A DNA stretch of 64,000 bases from JAIOQJ01 sp963718635. Its GTDB lineage: Bacteria > Planctomycetota > Planctomycetia > Gemmatales > Gemmataceae. The stretch spans positions 682,001 to 746,000 of the forward strand of contig OY970367.1 in the NCBI GenBank assembly GCA_963718635.1. Reading direction: 5' to 3'. Position numbers and translations under genes: made by a program. The notes under the pieces were generated by a model. That model did not search any database, had not been told where the DNA came from, and saw only the letters and a list, made by a program, of their open reading frames with translations. This document shows positions 10,009 through 19,173 of this stretch, in pieces. The first letter of the stretch is position 1, and each line of letters begins with the position of its first letter.

Positions 10009-11031
10009 ATGCCTGTCCCATCTCGAACGGCCGGAAAGGCGCCACCTGTTGGCAAGGAAATAGCGACTAAGAAGAAACCAATACGCCGGCCGAAGGGGAG
10101 CATTCAGATTCCCACGGAGCAGAACGATTGCGAACTCGAGATTGGCGGCAAGCAGGTAAAGCTGACGAACCTCGGCAAACTCTTTTGGCCAACGTTGGGC
10201 ATCGCTAAGCGCGATCTGCTGCAATACTATGCGGATGTTTCGCCAGTGTTGTTGCCGCATTTGTTCGATCGGGCGATGGTGATGAAGCGCTATCCCAATG
10301 GCGCCGGCGAAGACTTTTTCTTTATGAAGCATGCTCCGACGCCGCGCCCCGGTTGGCTGCAGATCTGTTCCATCGAACACGATTCCGGCAACGTGGTCGA
10401 TTTTCCGATGGTGCAGGATTTGGCCTCATTGCTCTACATCGTGAATCTGGGCTGCATCGATCTCAATCAGTGGTACGCGCGACGCAATGATGTCTATCGA
10501 CCCGATTATCTCCACTTCGATCTCGATCCTGTCGAGCCCGCCAACTTTGCCAAAGTCCGCGAAGCGGCTTTGATCGTTCACGAAGCGCTCGACGAATTGA
10601 ACATGCCCAACTTCGCGAAGACGACGGGCTCACGCGGGATCCACATTTATGTTCCCATCGTTCGCGGCCCGTTGCAAAAAGAAGTCTGGACCTTCGCCAA
10701 GGAATTAGCCCAGCTGCTAGCCGGCAGACATCCTGCGACTCTCACCTCCGAATATCGCATCGCGAAACGGCCAGCCAATCGTGTTTTGGTTGATTACAAC
10801 CAGAATGCCTGGGGTCGTACGCTGGCGAGCGTCTACTCACTACGCCCTAAGCCGAAGGCGACGGTCTCGATGCCCGTGACCTGGGACGAAGTGGCCGATG
10901 GCATTCAAATCGCGGATTTTCGCATCGATAACGCGCGCGAGCGGATCGAAAAAAACGGCGATCGTTGGAAACCTCTTCTCGGCAAACAAAAGCGTTTTCG
11001 ACTGGAAAAGTTGCTGAACCTTCGGAACTAG
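10009..11031 (+). CDS. Stand-alone LigD-type primase-polymerase
   Basis: About 340 residues from ATG 10009; the frame is open back to 9868, so the start is uncertain. The N-terminal 30 residues are basic and low complexity. The core matches the polymerase domain of bacterial LigD, the archaeo-eukaryotic primase fold used in non-homologous end joining: 'LTNLGKLFWPTLGIAKRDLLQYY' near residue 52, 'HFDLDPVE' with the metal-binding D-L-D at about 171-173, and 'TTGSRGIHIYVPI' near 205. In many bacteria this domain is fused to ligase and nuclease domains. Here it stands alone, with no Ku or ligase next to it. It probably adds or fills in nucleotides at DNA breaks. Confidence 0.9.
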   Translation: MPVPSRTAGKAPPVGKEIATKKKPIRRPKGSIQIPTEQNDCELEIGGKQVKLTNLGKLFWPTLGIAKRDLLQYYADVSPVLLPHLFDRAMVMKRYPNGAGEDFFFMKHAPTPRPGWLQICSIEHDSGNVVDFPMVQDLASLLYIVNLGCIDLNQWYARRNDVYRPDYLHFDLDPVEPANFAKVREAALIVHEALDELNMPNFAKTTGSRGIHIYVPIVRGPLQKEVWTFAKELAQLLAGRHPATLTSEYRIAKRPANRVLVDYNQNAWGRTLASVYSLRPKPKATVSMPVTWDEVADGIQIADFRIDNARERIEKNGDRWKPLLGKQKRFRLEKLLNLRN

Positions 11032-11093
11032 GCTGCGATGGGGTATAACAACCGAATCAGCAGTTAGATAAGTTCGGCCTTCCGGTCAGCATC

Positions 11094-12239
11094 ATGAAAC
11101 AACTTCGCAACTTTTGCCTCGTCGTCGCAATTGCATGGTTCATCAAACTTCCCTCCCATGCAACTGAGCCGCCCAGCGCGCGTGCTTCGTTCGTTTTGGA
11201 TGCTTCAGGGAAAGCGATCCGGCTCATCGTCACCGACTTGGATGAACCATCTTTAGCTGCTCACGCCAAGAGTCTTACCGGTGATGCCATTCAGTTAAAA
11301 GTCGTCAGCTCACCCGATGTTGCGGCCAACGATCAGCCAGCCGTGTTGGGTAAATGGCGAGTCGAAGGAAAAAGCCTGGTCTTCGAACCTCGGTTTCCTT
11401 TTTCCTCTGACACTGCTTTTCGACTCAACTTCGCTCGCAACGCGATGACACTTGAGGTGCGAACTCCAAAGAAATCGATCACGCCCGTTGCTAAAGTCGA
11501 GCGCATCTTTCCCACAAGCGACTCCCTGCCCGAAAACCAACTGCGATTCTATATCCACTTCTCCGAGGCAATGAGCGTGGGCGAGGCCTATGCCAACATC
11601 AAGCTGCTCGATGCCAAAGGCAAAGCGCTGGAGAACGTTTTTCTCGAACTCGATGAAGAACTGTGGGATCCGGAGCGTAAGCGCTTGACGCTGGTGCTCG
11701 ACCCCGGCCGGATCAAGCGCGGGTTGAAGCTGCGCGAAGATTTAGGCCCGGCACTGGAGAACGGCAAAAGCTATACGCTGGCCATCAACGGGCGTTGGCG
11801 CGATGGCGAAGGGCGTGCGCTGGTCGATAAGGAATATCGTAAAGAGTTTGGCGTCGGCCCGGCCTGCGAGCACGCCATTGATCCGCAGCAGTGGAAACTC
11901 TTGGCTCCAGCGCCGGCGACGAAAGAACCCTTTGAAGTCCGGTTTCCCGGCCCGTTGGATCGCGCTCTTCTTCAACGGGTCGTGTGGGTTGAAAACAAGC
12001 AGGGCCAAAAGCTTGCGGGAACGATAACGCTGGGCGATAACGAACGCATCTGGAGATTTACGCCTGCCGACGAATGGCAGCCCGGCTCCTACCGACTGAA
12101 GGCGCAAACTACTTTGGAAGACTTGGCCGGCAACCGGATTGGACAAGCCTTTGAGGTCGATCTCTTTCGACCCATTACGGAGAAAATCGTGGCGAAAATA
12201 GTGGAGCTTGAGTTTGTCGTTGGGCGACGCACGAAGTGA
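11094..12239 (+). CDS. Exported Ig-like domain protein
   Basis: A 381-residue protein with a signal peptide (MKQLRNFCLVVAIAWFIKLPSHATE, cleavage near residue 23). The rest is beta-rich. Segments such as 'LRFYIHFSEAMSVGEAYANIKLLDAKG' and 'FEVRFPGPLDRALLQRVVWVENKQGQKLAGTITL' look like bacterial Ig-like (Big_5/SbsA-type) folds, with 'YRLKAQTTLEDLAGNRIG' as a typical closing strand. It has no enzyme motif. It is likely a periplasmic or surface protein. It lies 62 bases after the LigD-type gene, but the functions look unrelated. Confidence 0.7.
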   Translation: MKQLRNFCLVVAIAWFIKLPSHATEPPSARASFVLDASGKAIRLIVTDLDEPSLAAHAKSLTGDAIQLKVVSSPDVAANDQPAVLGKWRVEGKSLVFEPRFPFSSDTAFRLNFARNAMTLEVRTPKKSITPVAKVERIFPTSDSLPENQLRFYIHFSEAMSVGEAYANIKLLDAKGKALENVFLELDEELWDPERKRLTLVLDPGRIKRGLKLREDLGPALENGKSYTLAINGRWRDGEGRALVDKEYRKEFGVGPACEHAIDPQQWKLLAPAPATKEPFEVRFPGPLDRALLQRVVWVENKQGQKLAGTITLGDNERIWRFTPADEWQPGSYRLKAQTTLEDLAGNRIGQAFEVDLFRPITEKIVAKIVELEFVVGRRTK

Positions 12240-12280
12240 GCGGGTAAATACTCAAGATAGCTAAATCAAATCAGGAAGCG

Positions 12281-12408
12281 TTAGCCACCGATTAAACACG
12301 GACCGAACACGGATTAATCAAGAATTTTCATTACATTCGTTCAACCTCGTGATTTAACTCTTTTGGTTTTATCCGTGGTTGCTCCGCGTTCCATCCGTGG
12401 CTGAATGA
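12281..12408. repeat. Dispersed repeat family D, copy 1
   Basis: Inverted arms CCACCGATTAAACACGGA and TCCGTGG...CATCCGTGGCTG flank an AT-rich centre that includes TTTTGGTTTTATCCGTGG. A related copy is at 52914-52989. It fills the 361-bp gap before the ThDP enzyme, where I see nothing else apart from the ribosome site. Confidence 0.65.
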
Positions 12409-12601
12409 TCTTGTTTGGTCCTGACTTGTCCAGAACTTCGCTCATTTCACAATGAATTCGACCTGGCCGGATAACCAGCAATCTCGCTGTCACCCACCGC
12501 GGCCGTTTCATTTTTCCGCCTTTTCGTCGTCAACTCTTTTGACATTCGGGCCGATGTTACCAAGAGTCTGCGCTCTAATCGGAACCATCGCGAGGTCCCC
12601 C

Positions 12602-14479
12602 ATGCACTTCACCTTCGACCGCCGCAGCCTCCTGAAAGGGATCGCGCTGGCTTCCGCCCTGCCCCTGCTTGATTCGCCAGCGTCGGGCCGGGTGCTGCAT
12701 CGTCATCCTGGTTGGCTGGAAGGGAAATTGACGGGCGCCCAGGCGGTTGTAGAGACGCTCTCCCAGGAAGGCGCCGACTGCGTTTACGGCATCCCCGGCG
12801 CGCAGGAGAACGAACTCTGGGATGCCATGAAGAGTAAAGGCCTCCCTTATCTGCTTGTTACGCACGAATTTTCAGCGGCCGCGATGGCGGACGGGTACGC
12901 GCGCAGCACGGGCAAAGCAGGCGTTCTCTGTGTGGTGCCTGGCCCCGGCGTCACGAATTCGCTTACCGGTTTGGGCGAAGCACTGGTCGATTCGGTGCCG
13001 ATTGTCTGCATCGTCGGCGATATTGCCCAAGGAGAGAAATATCGCCCATTCCAAGTCCATTGCCTCGATCAGGCGGCCATGCTCAAGCCAGTCACCAAAG
13101 ACGTTTTTCAAGTGTCGGATGTTAGCCAGATTCCATGCATGATTCGGAAGGCGTTTGCCCTCGCAACTGCCGGCGAGCCTGGCCCCGTCGCGGTGGTGAT
13201 TCCGTACACGATGCTGATCGAGACACACCATTACAAAGAGCCTCCCTTTGAGCCAATGGGCGTGCCGTTCGACGAAAACGCTTTCGCGCAGGCCATTCAA
13301 TTGCTATCGAATCGTAAGTTGAGAATCGGCATCTACGCCGGCCAAGGCTGCATGGACCACGGCCCATCTCTAACCATGCTGGCCGAGTTGTTGCAAGCGC
13401 CGTTGGCAACGAGCGTCTCGGGCAAAGGAGTCATCGCCGACACGCACCCCTTGGCCGTGGGCTGGGGCTATGGATCGCAAGGCACCATGACGGCCGAGAA
13501 AATTTTCAAAGGCAAACCGTTGCTGCCGAACCATCACGGCGTCGATTGCGTGTTGGCTATTGGTGTTCGCTATAGCGAAGTCTCCACCGCGTTCTATTCG
13601 CAACCGCAAACGAGACACCTGATCCACGTTGACGCCAATGCCGACAACCTTGGCAAGGTGATGAAGACAGACGTCTGTGTGCATGCCGATGCCGGCCTCT
13701 TTTTGGCCAAGGCTCTCGAGCAGGCCGATTGCCTGCGCCGCCCGGCCGATGCCCATCTCATCAATCACATTCGCGAACAGCGCGCGGACGATTGCAAGAA
13801 GCACCAAGTCGTCGAAGCCCGTTGCGGCGTCGATCCCATGAGTTTCGTACTCGCCCTGCGCAAAGCGCTGCCGGAAGACGGCATGGTCTTTGTCGATGTC
13901 ACCGTCACCGAACACTTGGCCGCAGAGGCCTTTCGGGTTTGCCAGCCGCGAACTTATTTCAATCCGACCGACAATCAATCGATGGGTTGGTCGATCCCAG
14001 CTGCCATCGGCGCGCAGAAAGTGAACGGCGGCCGAGCGGTGGTGACGATAACGGGCGATGGCTGTTTTCTGATGTCGGCCATGGAAATCTCGACTGCCGG
14101 GCGTGAATGCCTGCCGGTGAAGTTCTTCATCCTGGACGATCAAGCCTACCACTACATGCAGATGCTGCAAAAACCTGCCTACTTACGGACTACGGCCACG
14201 ATGCTCGCCAAGCTCGATTACGAAGCGCTCGCACGCGGCTTTGGCGTCGGCTATCACGAGATCACCAGCAACGACCTGCTGGAAGCACACATCCGCGGCG
14301 CGCTGGCTACACCTGGGCCTGTGCTGGTGCGCGTCGTCACCGATTACCGCGAACGCAAGGTTCGCTGGATCGAAACCGTGCGTAAAAAATACATCGGCGA
14401 GTTGACGACCGCGCAGAAAAGCCGTTTCCTATCGCGCGTCGGCAGCCGAGCTATCACTTTCCACAAAGATAACGATTAG
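12602..14479 (+). CDS. Tat-exported ThDP-dependent (acetolactate synthase-like) enzyme
   Basis: 625 residues from ATG 12602, preceded by GCGAGG; the frame is open 150 bases upstream, but this start gives the twin-arginine signal 'FDRRSLLKGIALASALPLLDSP'. The three domains of the acetohydroxyacid synthase/pyruvate oxidase fold follow. The Pyr domain carries 'THEFSAAAMADGYARSTGKAG' with the catalytic-type Glu. The central domain contains 'LATSVSGKGVI...WGYGS'. The C-terminal PP domain has 'TGDGCFLMSAMEISTAGRECLP'. The ThDP motif ends 'ILDDQAYH', with Asp-Asp where Asn-Asn is usual. Enzymes of this fold are normally cytoplasmic, so export is unusual. The substrate cannot be told from the sequence, and no neighbour belongs to branched-chain synthesis. 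Confidence 0.8.
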   Translation: MHFTFDRRSLLKGIALASALPLLDSPASGRVLHRHPGWLEGKLTGAQAVVETLSQEGADCVYGIPGAQENELWDAMKSKGLPYLLVTHEFSAAAMADGYARSTGKAGVLCVVPGPGVTNSLTGLGEALVDSVPIVCIVGDIAQGEKYRPFQVHCLDQAAMLKPVTKDVFQVSDVSQIPCMIRKAFALATAGEPGPVAVVIPYTMLIETHHYKEPPFEPMGVPFDENAFAQAIQLLSNRKLRIGIYAGQGCMDHGPSLTMLAELLQAPLATSVSGKGVIADTHPLAVGWGYGSQGTMTAEKIFKGKPLLPNHHGVDCVLAIGVRYSEVSTAFYSQPQTRHLIHVDANADNLGKVMKTDVCVHADAGLFLAKALEQADCLRRPADAHLINHIREQRADDCKKHQVVEARCGVDPMSFVLALRKALPEDGMVFVDVTVTEHLAAEAFRVCQPRTYFNPTDNQSMGWSIPAAIGAQKVNGGRAVVTITGDGCFLMSAMEISTAGRECLPVKFFILDDQAYHYMQMLQKPAYLRTTATMLAKLDYEALARGFGVGYHEITSNDLLEAHIRGALATPGPVLVRVVTDYRERKVRWIETVRKKYIGELTTAQKSRFLSRVGSRAITFHKDND

Positions 14480-14552
14480 AAGTTCCGAGTTCCGACCGCT
14501 CATAAACTCGGAACTCGGAACTTGGAACTTGGAACTCGCAACTCGGAACTGT
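14480..14552. repeat. Tandem GGAACTC/T short repeats
   Basis: Seven or so near-copies of a 7-base unit (GGAACTC, GGAACTT), plus an inverted AGTTCCGAGTTCCGA at the left. The array lies just after the stop of the ThDP enzyme and before metK. It can form a hairpin. Confidence 0.7.
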
Positions 14553-14640
14553 TTTCTCCCGAAGCTGGAAATATTGGCCGCTGTCGATTCGATTCCTACA
14601 ATCGGCGATACTGCCAACAAAACCCGAACCAGTTGCCCGC

Positions 14641-14652
14641 GAGGAGAATTCG
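14641..14652 (+). promoter_or_regulatory. metK ribosome binding site
   Basis: GAGGAG six bases before a GTG start. It decides the GTG at 14653 as the start, giving MSAERYLFTSESV, the conserved MetK N-terminus. Confidence 0.8.
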
Positions 14653-15912
14653 GTGAGTGCCGAACGCTATCTGTTTACCAGTGAGTCGGTGTCGATGGGA
14701 CATCCGGACAAGGTCGCCGATCAGATCAGCGACTCGGTGCTTGATTTCTGCCTGAAGCACGATCCGCTGAGCCGGGTAGCGTGTGAGACGCTGGTAACGA
14801 CCGATTTGGCCGTGGTTGCCGGCGAAGTGACGACGAAGGCGCCGTTGACGCGGGCAGCAGTCGATAAGTTGGTCCGCGACGCCATTCGCGAGATTGGCTA
14901 CATCGATCCCGACATTGGTTTTGCCGCTGACACTTGCCAGGTCGATTGCCGGATACATGCCCAATCGCCTAACATTGCGCAAGGGGTAGATGTCGGCGGG
15001 GCCGGCGATCAAGGGATGATGTTCGGCTTCGCCTGCGACGAAACTCCCACATTGATGCCCTTGGCGATCGATCTTTCGCATCGGCTCGTGGCCATGCACG
15101 CCGACCTGCGGCGCAGCGGCAAGTTGAAATGGTTACGGCCCGATGCCAAAAGCCAAGTGACGGTCGAATACAACACCGATGGCACTCCGTTTCGCATTCA
15201 TACGGTGGTGCTCTCAACGCAGCACGATGAATCGGTCATGGTCACTAAGAACGATCAACAATACTTCACCGATGAAGCACGCCAGCAGATTGTCGACAAG
15301 CTCATCCTCCCGGTGCTTTCCGCCGATCGCGCCGATCTCGTGAAAGGCAAACTGGTGCTCGTTCCTCCCGGTAAAGAAGCGCCGAAGTTGGGCCCTAACG
15401 ATGTTGCCTGCCATATTAATCCGACGGGCTGCTTCCTCACCGGTGGCCCGCACGGCGATTGCGGCCTGACCGGGCGCAAGATCATCGTTGATACTTACGG
15501 CGGCCGTGGCCGTCATGGCGGCGGCGCCTTCAGCGGCAAAGACCCGACGAAAGTTGATCGTTCCGCTGCTTATATGTGCCGTTATATTGCGAAGAATATC
15601 GTCGCCGCCGGCCTGGCGCGACAGTGCGAAGTGCAGCTCAGCTATGCCATCGGCTACCCCGACCCGCTCAACATCTGGGTCAACACATCAGGGACGGCCA
15701 AGGTTTCGGAAGCGAAGCTGGTCGATCTGATCCGCAAGCATTTCAAGCTGACGCCAAAGGGAATCATCGAATCGCTCGATCTGCGTCGACCCATCTACCG
15801 GGAAACGGCTCGCCACGGGCACTTCGGCCGTGAATTGGACAACTTCACCTGGGAAAAGACGGATAAGGCGGCCGCATTGCGGGGTGATGCTTCGATGGCG
15901 GGAGCGGCTTGA
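14653..15912 (+). CDS. metK: S-adenosylmethionine synthase
   Basis: 419 residues, somewhat longer than the usual 385-400. It makes S-adenosylmethionine from methionine and ATP in the cytoplasm. All signature motifs are present: 'FTSESVSMGHPDKVADQISD' at the N-terminus (ATP and Mg binding), 'GAGDQGMMFGFA' near residue 116 (the GAGDQG loop), 'GGRGRHGGGAFSGKDPTKVDRSAAY' near residue 285 (the GGGAFSGKD phosphate loop) and 'YAIGYPDPLNIWVNTSGT'. Internal residues 100-200 include the usual 'LRPDAKSQVTVEY'. The start is GTG with a strong GAGGAG site. The gene is monocistronic, with a hairpin about 140 bases downstream. No SAM riboswitch is visible upstream. Confidence 0.98.
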   Translation: MSAERYLFTSESVSMGHPDKVADQISDSVLDFCLKHDPLSRVACETLVTTDLAVVAGEVTTKAPLTRAAVDKLVRDAIREIGYIDPDIGFAADTCQVDCRIHAQSPNIAQGVDVGGAGDQGMMFGFACDETPTLMPLAIDLSHRLVAMHADLRRSGKLKWLRPDAKSQVTVEYNTDGTPFRIHTVVLSTQHDESVMVTKNDQQYFTDEARQQIVDKLILPVLSADRADLVKGKLVLVPPGKEAPKLGPNDVACHINPTGCFLTGGPHGDCGLTGRKIIVDTYGGRGRHGGGAFSGKDPTKVDRSAAYMCRYIAKNIVAAGLARQCEVQLSYAIGYPDPLNIWVNTSGTAKVSEAKLVDLIRKHFKLTPKGIIESLDLRRPIYRETARHGHFGRELDNFTWEKTDKAAALRGDASMAGAA

Positions 15913-16047
15913 TCAACTAGATGCCGTTTTGCACCGGACTTTAACCAGTTCGTTGCGCATTGCGCACTTGATCCGTCGGATGGGAGGCGAAAAGTCAGCC
16001 GTATAGGATTTTCTCCTTTAGCCGATCATGCACCAACCCTACTTCAA

Positions 16048-16100
16048 AACCACTGCCGCCGGACCCAACAGGTTCGGCGCCGGTGGTTTTCTTCAATGTA
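16048..16100 (+). terminator. Probable metK terminator
   Basis: AAAACCACTGCCGCCG pairs at 14 of 16 positions with CGGCGCCGGTGGTTTT across a short loop, followed by CTTCAA. It lies about 140 bases after the metK stop. Confidence 0.5.
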
Positions 16101-16176
16101 CGCCTTTTGTTTCGACGCCACGTGAACTAGGCTAGCAGTGTTAGAAGTTATGTCGAACGTCCCAAGGAGCCTCCCC

Positions 16177-16632
16177 ATGTCCAGTATAGCTTACACGCTT
16201 GCGCAGAAGCGAGTGGCGGCCGTGCAGGAAGTGGTCGAGCAATGGCAAATCGACCATCAAGAAGCGCAGCTAGGATATGATGTCGAACAAATTGTTGAGG
16301 AAACGGCGAGCCTTATTTATCCGATTCAGCGCGTTACGAAAGTATTTGAAAAAAAAACGTTTCCCGCAAGCTATACAGATCAGCTTGTGTCCGTGCATAT
16401 GATCGCATTCTTGTTGAATGAAGCATTGCGGTTGTTTCCGCAGATAGACAGTTTAGTCGGCGAAGCGCACCACAAAGGTCTTAGTATTGATGGTCTCGAT
16501 CGCTTTGAAGCCGCACGATCAGAACTCAAGAAGATCGATGCAAGCCTTCGTGGCCACTGGGCGCTCCCGAATAAACAAACGGTCAAAGCTGCCAGGAAAG
16601 ACATGTCTGACGGAAAATTCAGAACGCTTTAG
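16177..16632 (+). CDS. Hypothetical helical protein, first gene of a pair
   Basis: 151 residues from ATG 16177, with AAGGAG 7 bases upstream. I do not recognise the family. The sequence is mostly amphipathic helix ('AYTLAQKRVAAVQEVVEQWQIDHQEAQ', 'DQLVSVHMIAFLLNEALRLFPQID', 'FEAARSELKKIDASL') with a basic C-terminus. There is no signal peptide or membrane segment. The next gene starts 13 bases later on the same strand, so the two are probably co-transcribed. The size and pairing would fit a toxin-antitoxin or immunity module, but that is inference. Confidence 0.6.
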   Translation: MSSIAYTLAQKRVAAVQEVVEQWQIDHQEAQLGYDVEQIVEETASLIYPIQRVTKVFEKKTFPASYTDQLVSVHMIAFLLNEALRLFPQIDSLVGEAHHKGLSIDGLDRFEAARSELKKIDASLRGHWALPNKQTVKAARKDMSDGKFRTL

Positions 16633-16645
16633 CGACGGAGCTGTT

Positions 16646-16993
16646 GTGCCCGGCAATTATCACGTTCGCATTCCAGAAGTCATTGAAAAAAAAATGGCGG
16701 CCTGGGACATCCCGGCCGACATCCGCAGTTCAATGGAAAACTGCCTTCGCGATTCGTTCGCGGCCCATCCATCGCCCACACTTAGAAAATGCTATGCACC
16801 TTGGGGCGACCTGTTGAACCTATTCACTTTTATCCTTCCAGATCCCAACAACTCGAATCAATCGCACCAATTCGTTTTTCACCTTATTTATGGCCAAGAC
16901 GAACAATCCCTAGTCGTTGTCGAATGCGGGTATCAATTTGCCGATCTTAAACCAAACCTTGAAGAAAATGCTAATAAGCCAAGGATAGAATAG
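16646..16993 (+). CDS. Hypothetical protein, second gene of a pair
   Basis: 115 residues. No ATG fits the gap after the first gene, but GTG 16646 has GACGGAG 5 bases upstream, so I use it. The frame is open further back into the first gene. Sequence: 'VRIPEVIEKKMAAWDIPADIRSSMENCLRDSF', then 'YAPWGDLLNLFTFILPD...HQFVFHLIYGQDEQSLVVVECGY'. The mix of N-terminal helices and a C-terminal beta hairpin pattern recalls RelE/ParE-size toxins, yet no active-site signature is visible. I do not assign a function. Confidence 0.55.
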   Translation: MPGNYHVRIPEVIEKKMAAWDIPADIRSSMENCLRDSFAAHPSPTLRKCYAPWGDLLNLFTFILPDPNNSNQSHQFVFHLIYGQDEQSLVVVECGYQFADLKPNLEENANKPRIE

Positions 16994-17035
16994 TCTCGAT
17001 CGAAAAGCTGTGAAACGTACTAGATGCTAAAGCGC

Positions 17036-17068
17036 ATAGAAAAGGCTCTCCGGAACGCCCGGAGAGCC
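17036..17068 (-). terminator. Rho-independent terminator on the minus strand
   Basis: GGCTCTCCGG and CCGGAGAGCC form a perfect 10-bp stem. Read on the minus strand it is followed by TTTTCTAT; on the plus strand no T-run follows. No protein gene on the minus strand leads into it. Confidence 0.6.
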
Positions 17069-17219
17069 TAAACTCTTGGGGAAGAGTTGGTGCCCGATTT
17101 TTTGAGAATCGAAGTTTCCTTCGCTTCGAAGGGTAGACGCAGCAAGCCGGCTTTCTTGCGCCAAAACTTGAAATTTTTTTCCGCAGGCGCTCGCTTGGCG
17201 GGAAATCTGCATACACTTC

Positions 17220-17251
17220 TTGACACCCGGAGCTTTCGGGCCGGGTATTAT
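17220..17251 (+). promoter_or_regulatory. Candidate promoter of the exported protein
   Basis: TTGACA (17220-17225) and TATTAT (17246-17251), separated by 20 bases, which is longer than the usual 16-18. The gene start is 80 bases downstream. Confidence 0.4.
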
Positions 17252-17330
17252 CCGCGTCGTTTGAACTTCGCGGAGAACCGGTTTCTTTTAGACTTAGCCG
17301 GTGAACCCCACTACACGGAGGCTATTTTTC

Positions 17331-18954
17331 ATGATTCGTTTACTTGCTCTCGGAACCATGTGCGCATTTCTTCTGGCGCCAATGACCGCGCGCGGCCACG
17401 CCGGTTAAAGACGGCCCCGGTTTGATGCTCCGCGTCCAATCGGTTGACCAGTTGCTTGCCAATGCCGAATATATCGCCGTTCTCGTTGGTCAGGAAGAAG
17501 CCGCCAAGCAGGCGCTTGGCGTCGTCAAGGCCCTGGCCGGCGATAAAGGCCTCGAAGGCGTTGACACTATAAAGCCGTTTATCGTTTACGGCAACCTTTC
17601 GGACGAATTGACGAACAGCGAAGTCGTGTTGATGATTCCTGTGGTCGACAAGGAATCGTTCTTGGGATTGTTGAAAAATCGGATCAATCTGAAGATTGAT
17701 GAAGACAAGGCCGGGCTCTACAGCACTGAAGCGCCGAACAACATGGGGTCCATTTATTTCCGTTTTGAAAACGGGTATGCCTACGCGACAGCGCTCAACA
17801 AAGAGAATATAGCGGTCGCCAAATTGTCCAAGCCGGATGCTCTTGGCGGCGCCGCCGAAAGTGTGATTGCCCTTTCGTTCCGTATTGATCGGATCCCAGC
17901 CGAAATGAAAAAGTTCGCTCTTGGGGCGATTGAAACCAAGCTGGCGGACGCCAAACAGAAACCGCTGCCAAACGAAACCAAGAATTACAAAGTTCTCAAA
18001 GACCAGATCGTCGACAGCGTTTCAAACAGCGTGAAAAGCATTCTGGCCGACGGCGAGGAAGTGACGTTGAACATCAACGTCGACCCGAAGAAAGATGAGA
18101 TGGTTGTGGAAACGTCCATGACGGCCAAAAAAGGTACGGAACTGGCGAAGGATATCACCGACCTGAAATCGAAGAAGAGCGTTGCCCTTGGCGGCTTGAA
18201 CTCCCGCAGCGTGGCCATGCTGCTGGTCGTCAACGCCTCACTCCCGGAAAGTTGTAAGAAAGTGCTTGGCCCGGCGGTGGATGATGCCATCAAAATGGGC
18301 ATCGATATGATCCCGGCGGATGCACGGGAAATTCTCAACCCGCTGATCACCGCGCTCGTCCCGACGCTCAAGAGCGGCGACATCGATGGCGGCTTGACTT
18401 TGGTCGGACCGACGGCCGAGAGCAAGTACACGGTGGTCGGCGCCGTTAAGGTTGCGGAAGGCAAAAATATCGAGCAGGCCATTAAGGACGTCGTCGCTAA
18501 GCTGCCAGACGCCTTTAAGACATTCTTCGAGCTTAACGCTGACACTGCCGGCACGGTGAATTTACACACCGTTAAGATCAAGGATCAAGCGGATGAAAAG
18601 CTGAAGAGGGTAGTCGGTGATTCCGACCTGTGGTTGGCATTGCGAGACGATGTCCTTGTTTACGCGATCGGCCCGAATGCCAAAGAGATGCTCAAGAGCG
18701 CATTGAAGGCTACTCCGACCACGGGTTCAGTCGTTCGAATGGAAGTTTCGGTGGCCCGTCTCGTTGCCTTGGCCGATACCCAGGATGCCGCAGCAGCTAA
18801 GAAAGCGGCTAGCCAGATTTTCGGTAATGACACCACCGGCGATACGGTATCGCTGACAGTCGATGGCGGCGATGGACTTCGCTCGAAGTTCGTGGTCAAA
18901 GGCAAAGTCATTCGCTTTGCTGCGGCCATGGACAAGGCGAAAAAGGCCAAATGA
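17331..18954 (+). CDS. Exported protein of unknown function (frameshift after the signal peptide)
   Basis: The start ATG 17331 has GGAGG 9 bases upstream and opens a signal peptide, 'MIRLLALGTMCAFLLAPMTARG', that runs into a stop after 25 codons. Removing one base near 17395 (GCGCGCGGCC) joins it to the long frame 'PVKDGPGLMLRVQSVDQLLANAEYI', giving about 540 residues. The body is Ala/Lys/Asp-rich with alternating strands and helices. It contains two similar halves ('LMLRVQSVDQLLANAEYIAVL', 'GSVVRMEVSVARLVALADTQDA'). I do not know the family. The style resembles the 53088 gene, another exported planctomycete protein. A strong terminator follows. Confidence 0.7.
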
Positions 18955-18991
18955 TTTGAAACGTTGATGATTCGTGCGAAAGACGATGAAG

Positions 18992-19022
18992 CGGAAACGG
19001 GGCAACCCGTTTCCGTTTTTTC
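18992..19022 (+). terminator. Rho-independent terminator
   Basis: CGGAAACGGG and CCCGTTTCCG form a perfect 10-bp stem with loop GCAA, followed by TTTTTTCGTTTT. It lies 38 bases after the stop of the 17331 gene. Confidence 0.9.
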
Positions 19023-19173
19023 GTTTTACGCGGTCAGGTCCCGGCAGATTCTCTACGTAGCTAAATGATCCTGCCTGCTTCGCTTTCTCTCGACAACTCT
19101 GATTAGGTAAGTAAACTAAGCTCAAATCAAAACGGCCAACCTGCCTTCGCACCTTCCGCAACAGGACCAACTC

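Noticed and set aside
17027..17212. Minus-strand frame of 61 codons over the terminator at 17036
   Set aside because: The frame runs through the hairpin and has no ribosome site or conserved look; a small RNA is a better idea.
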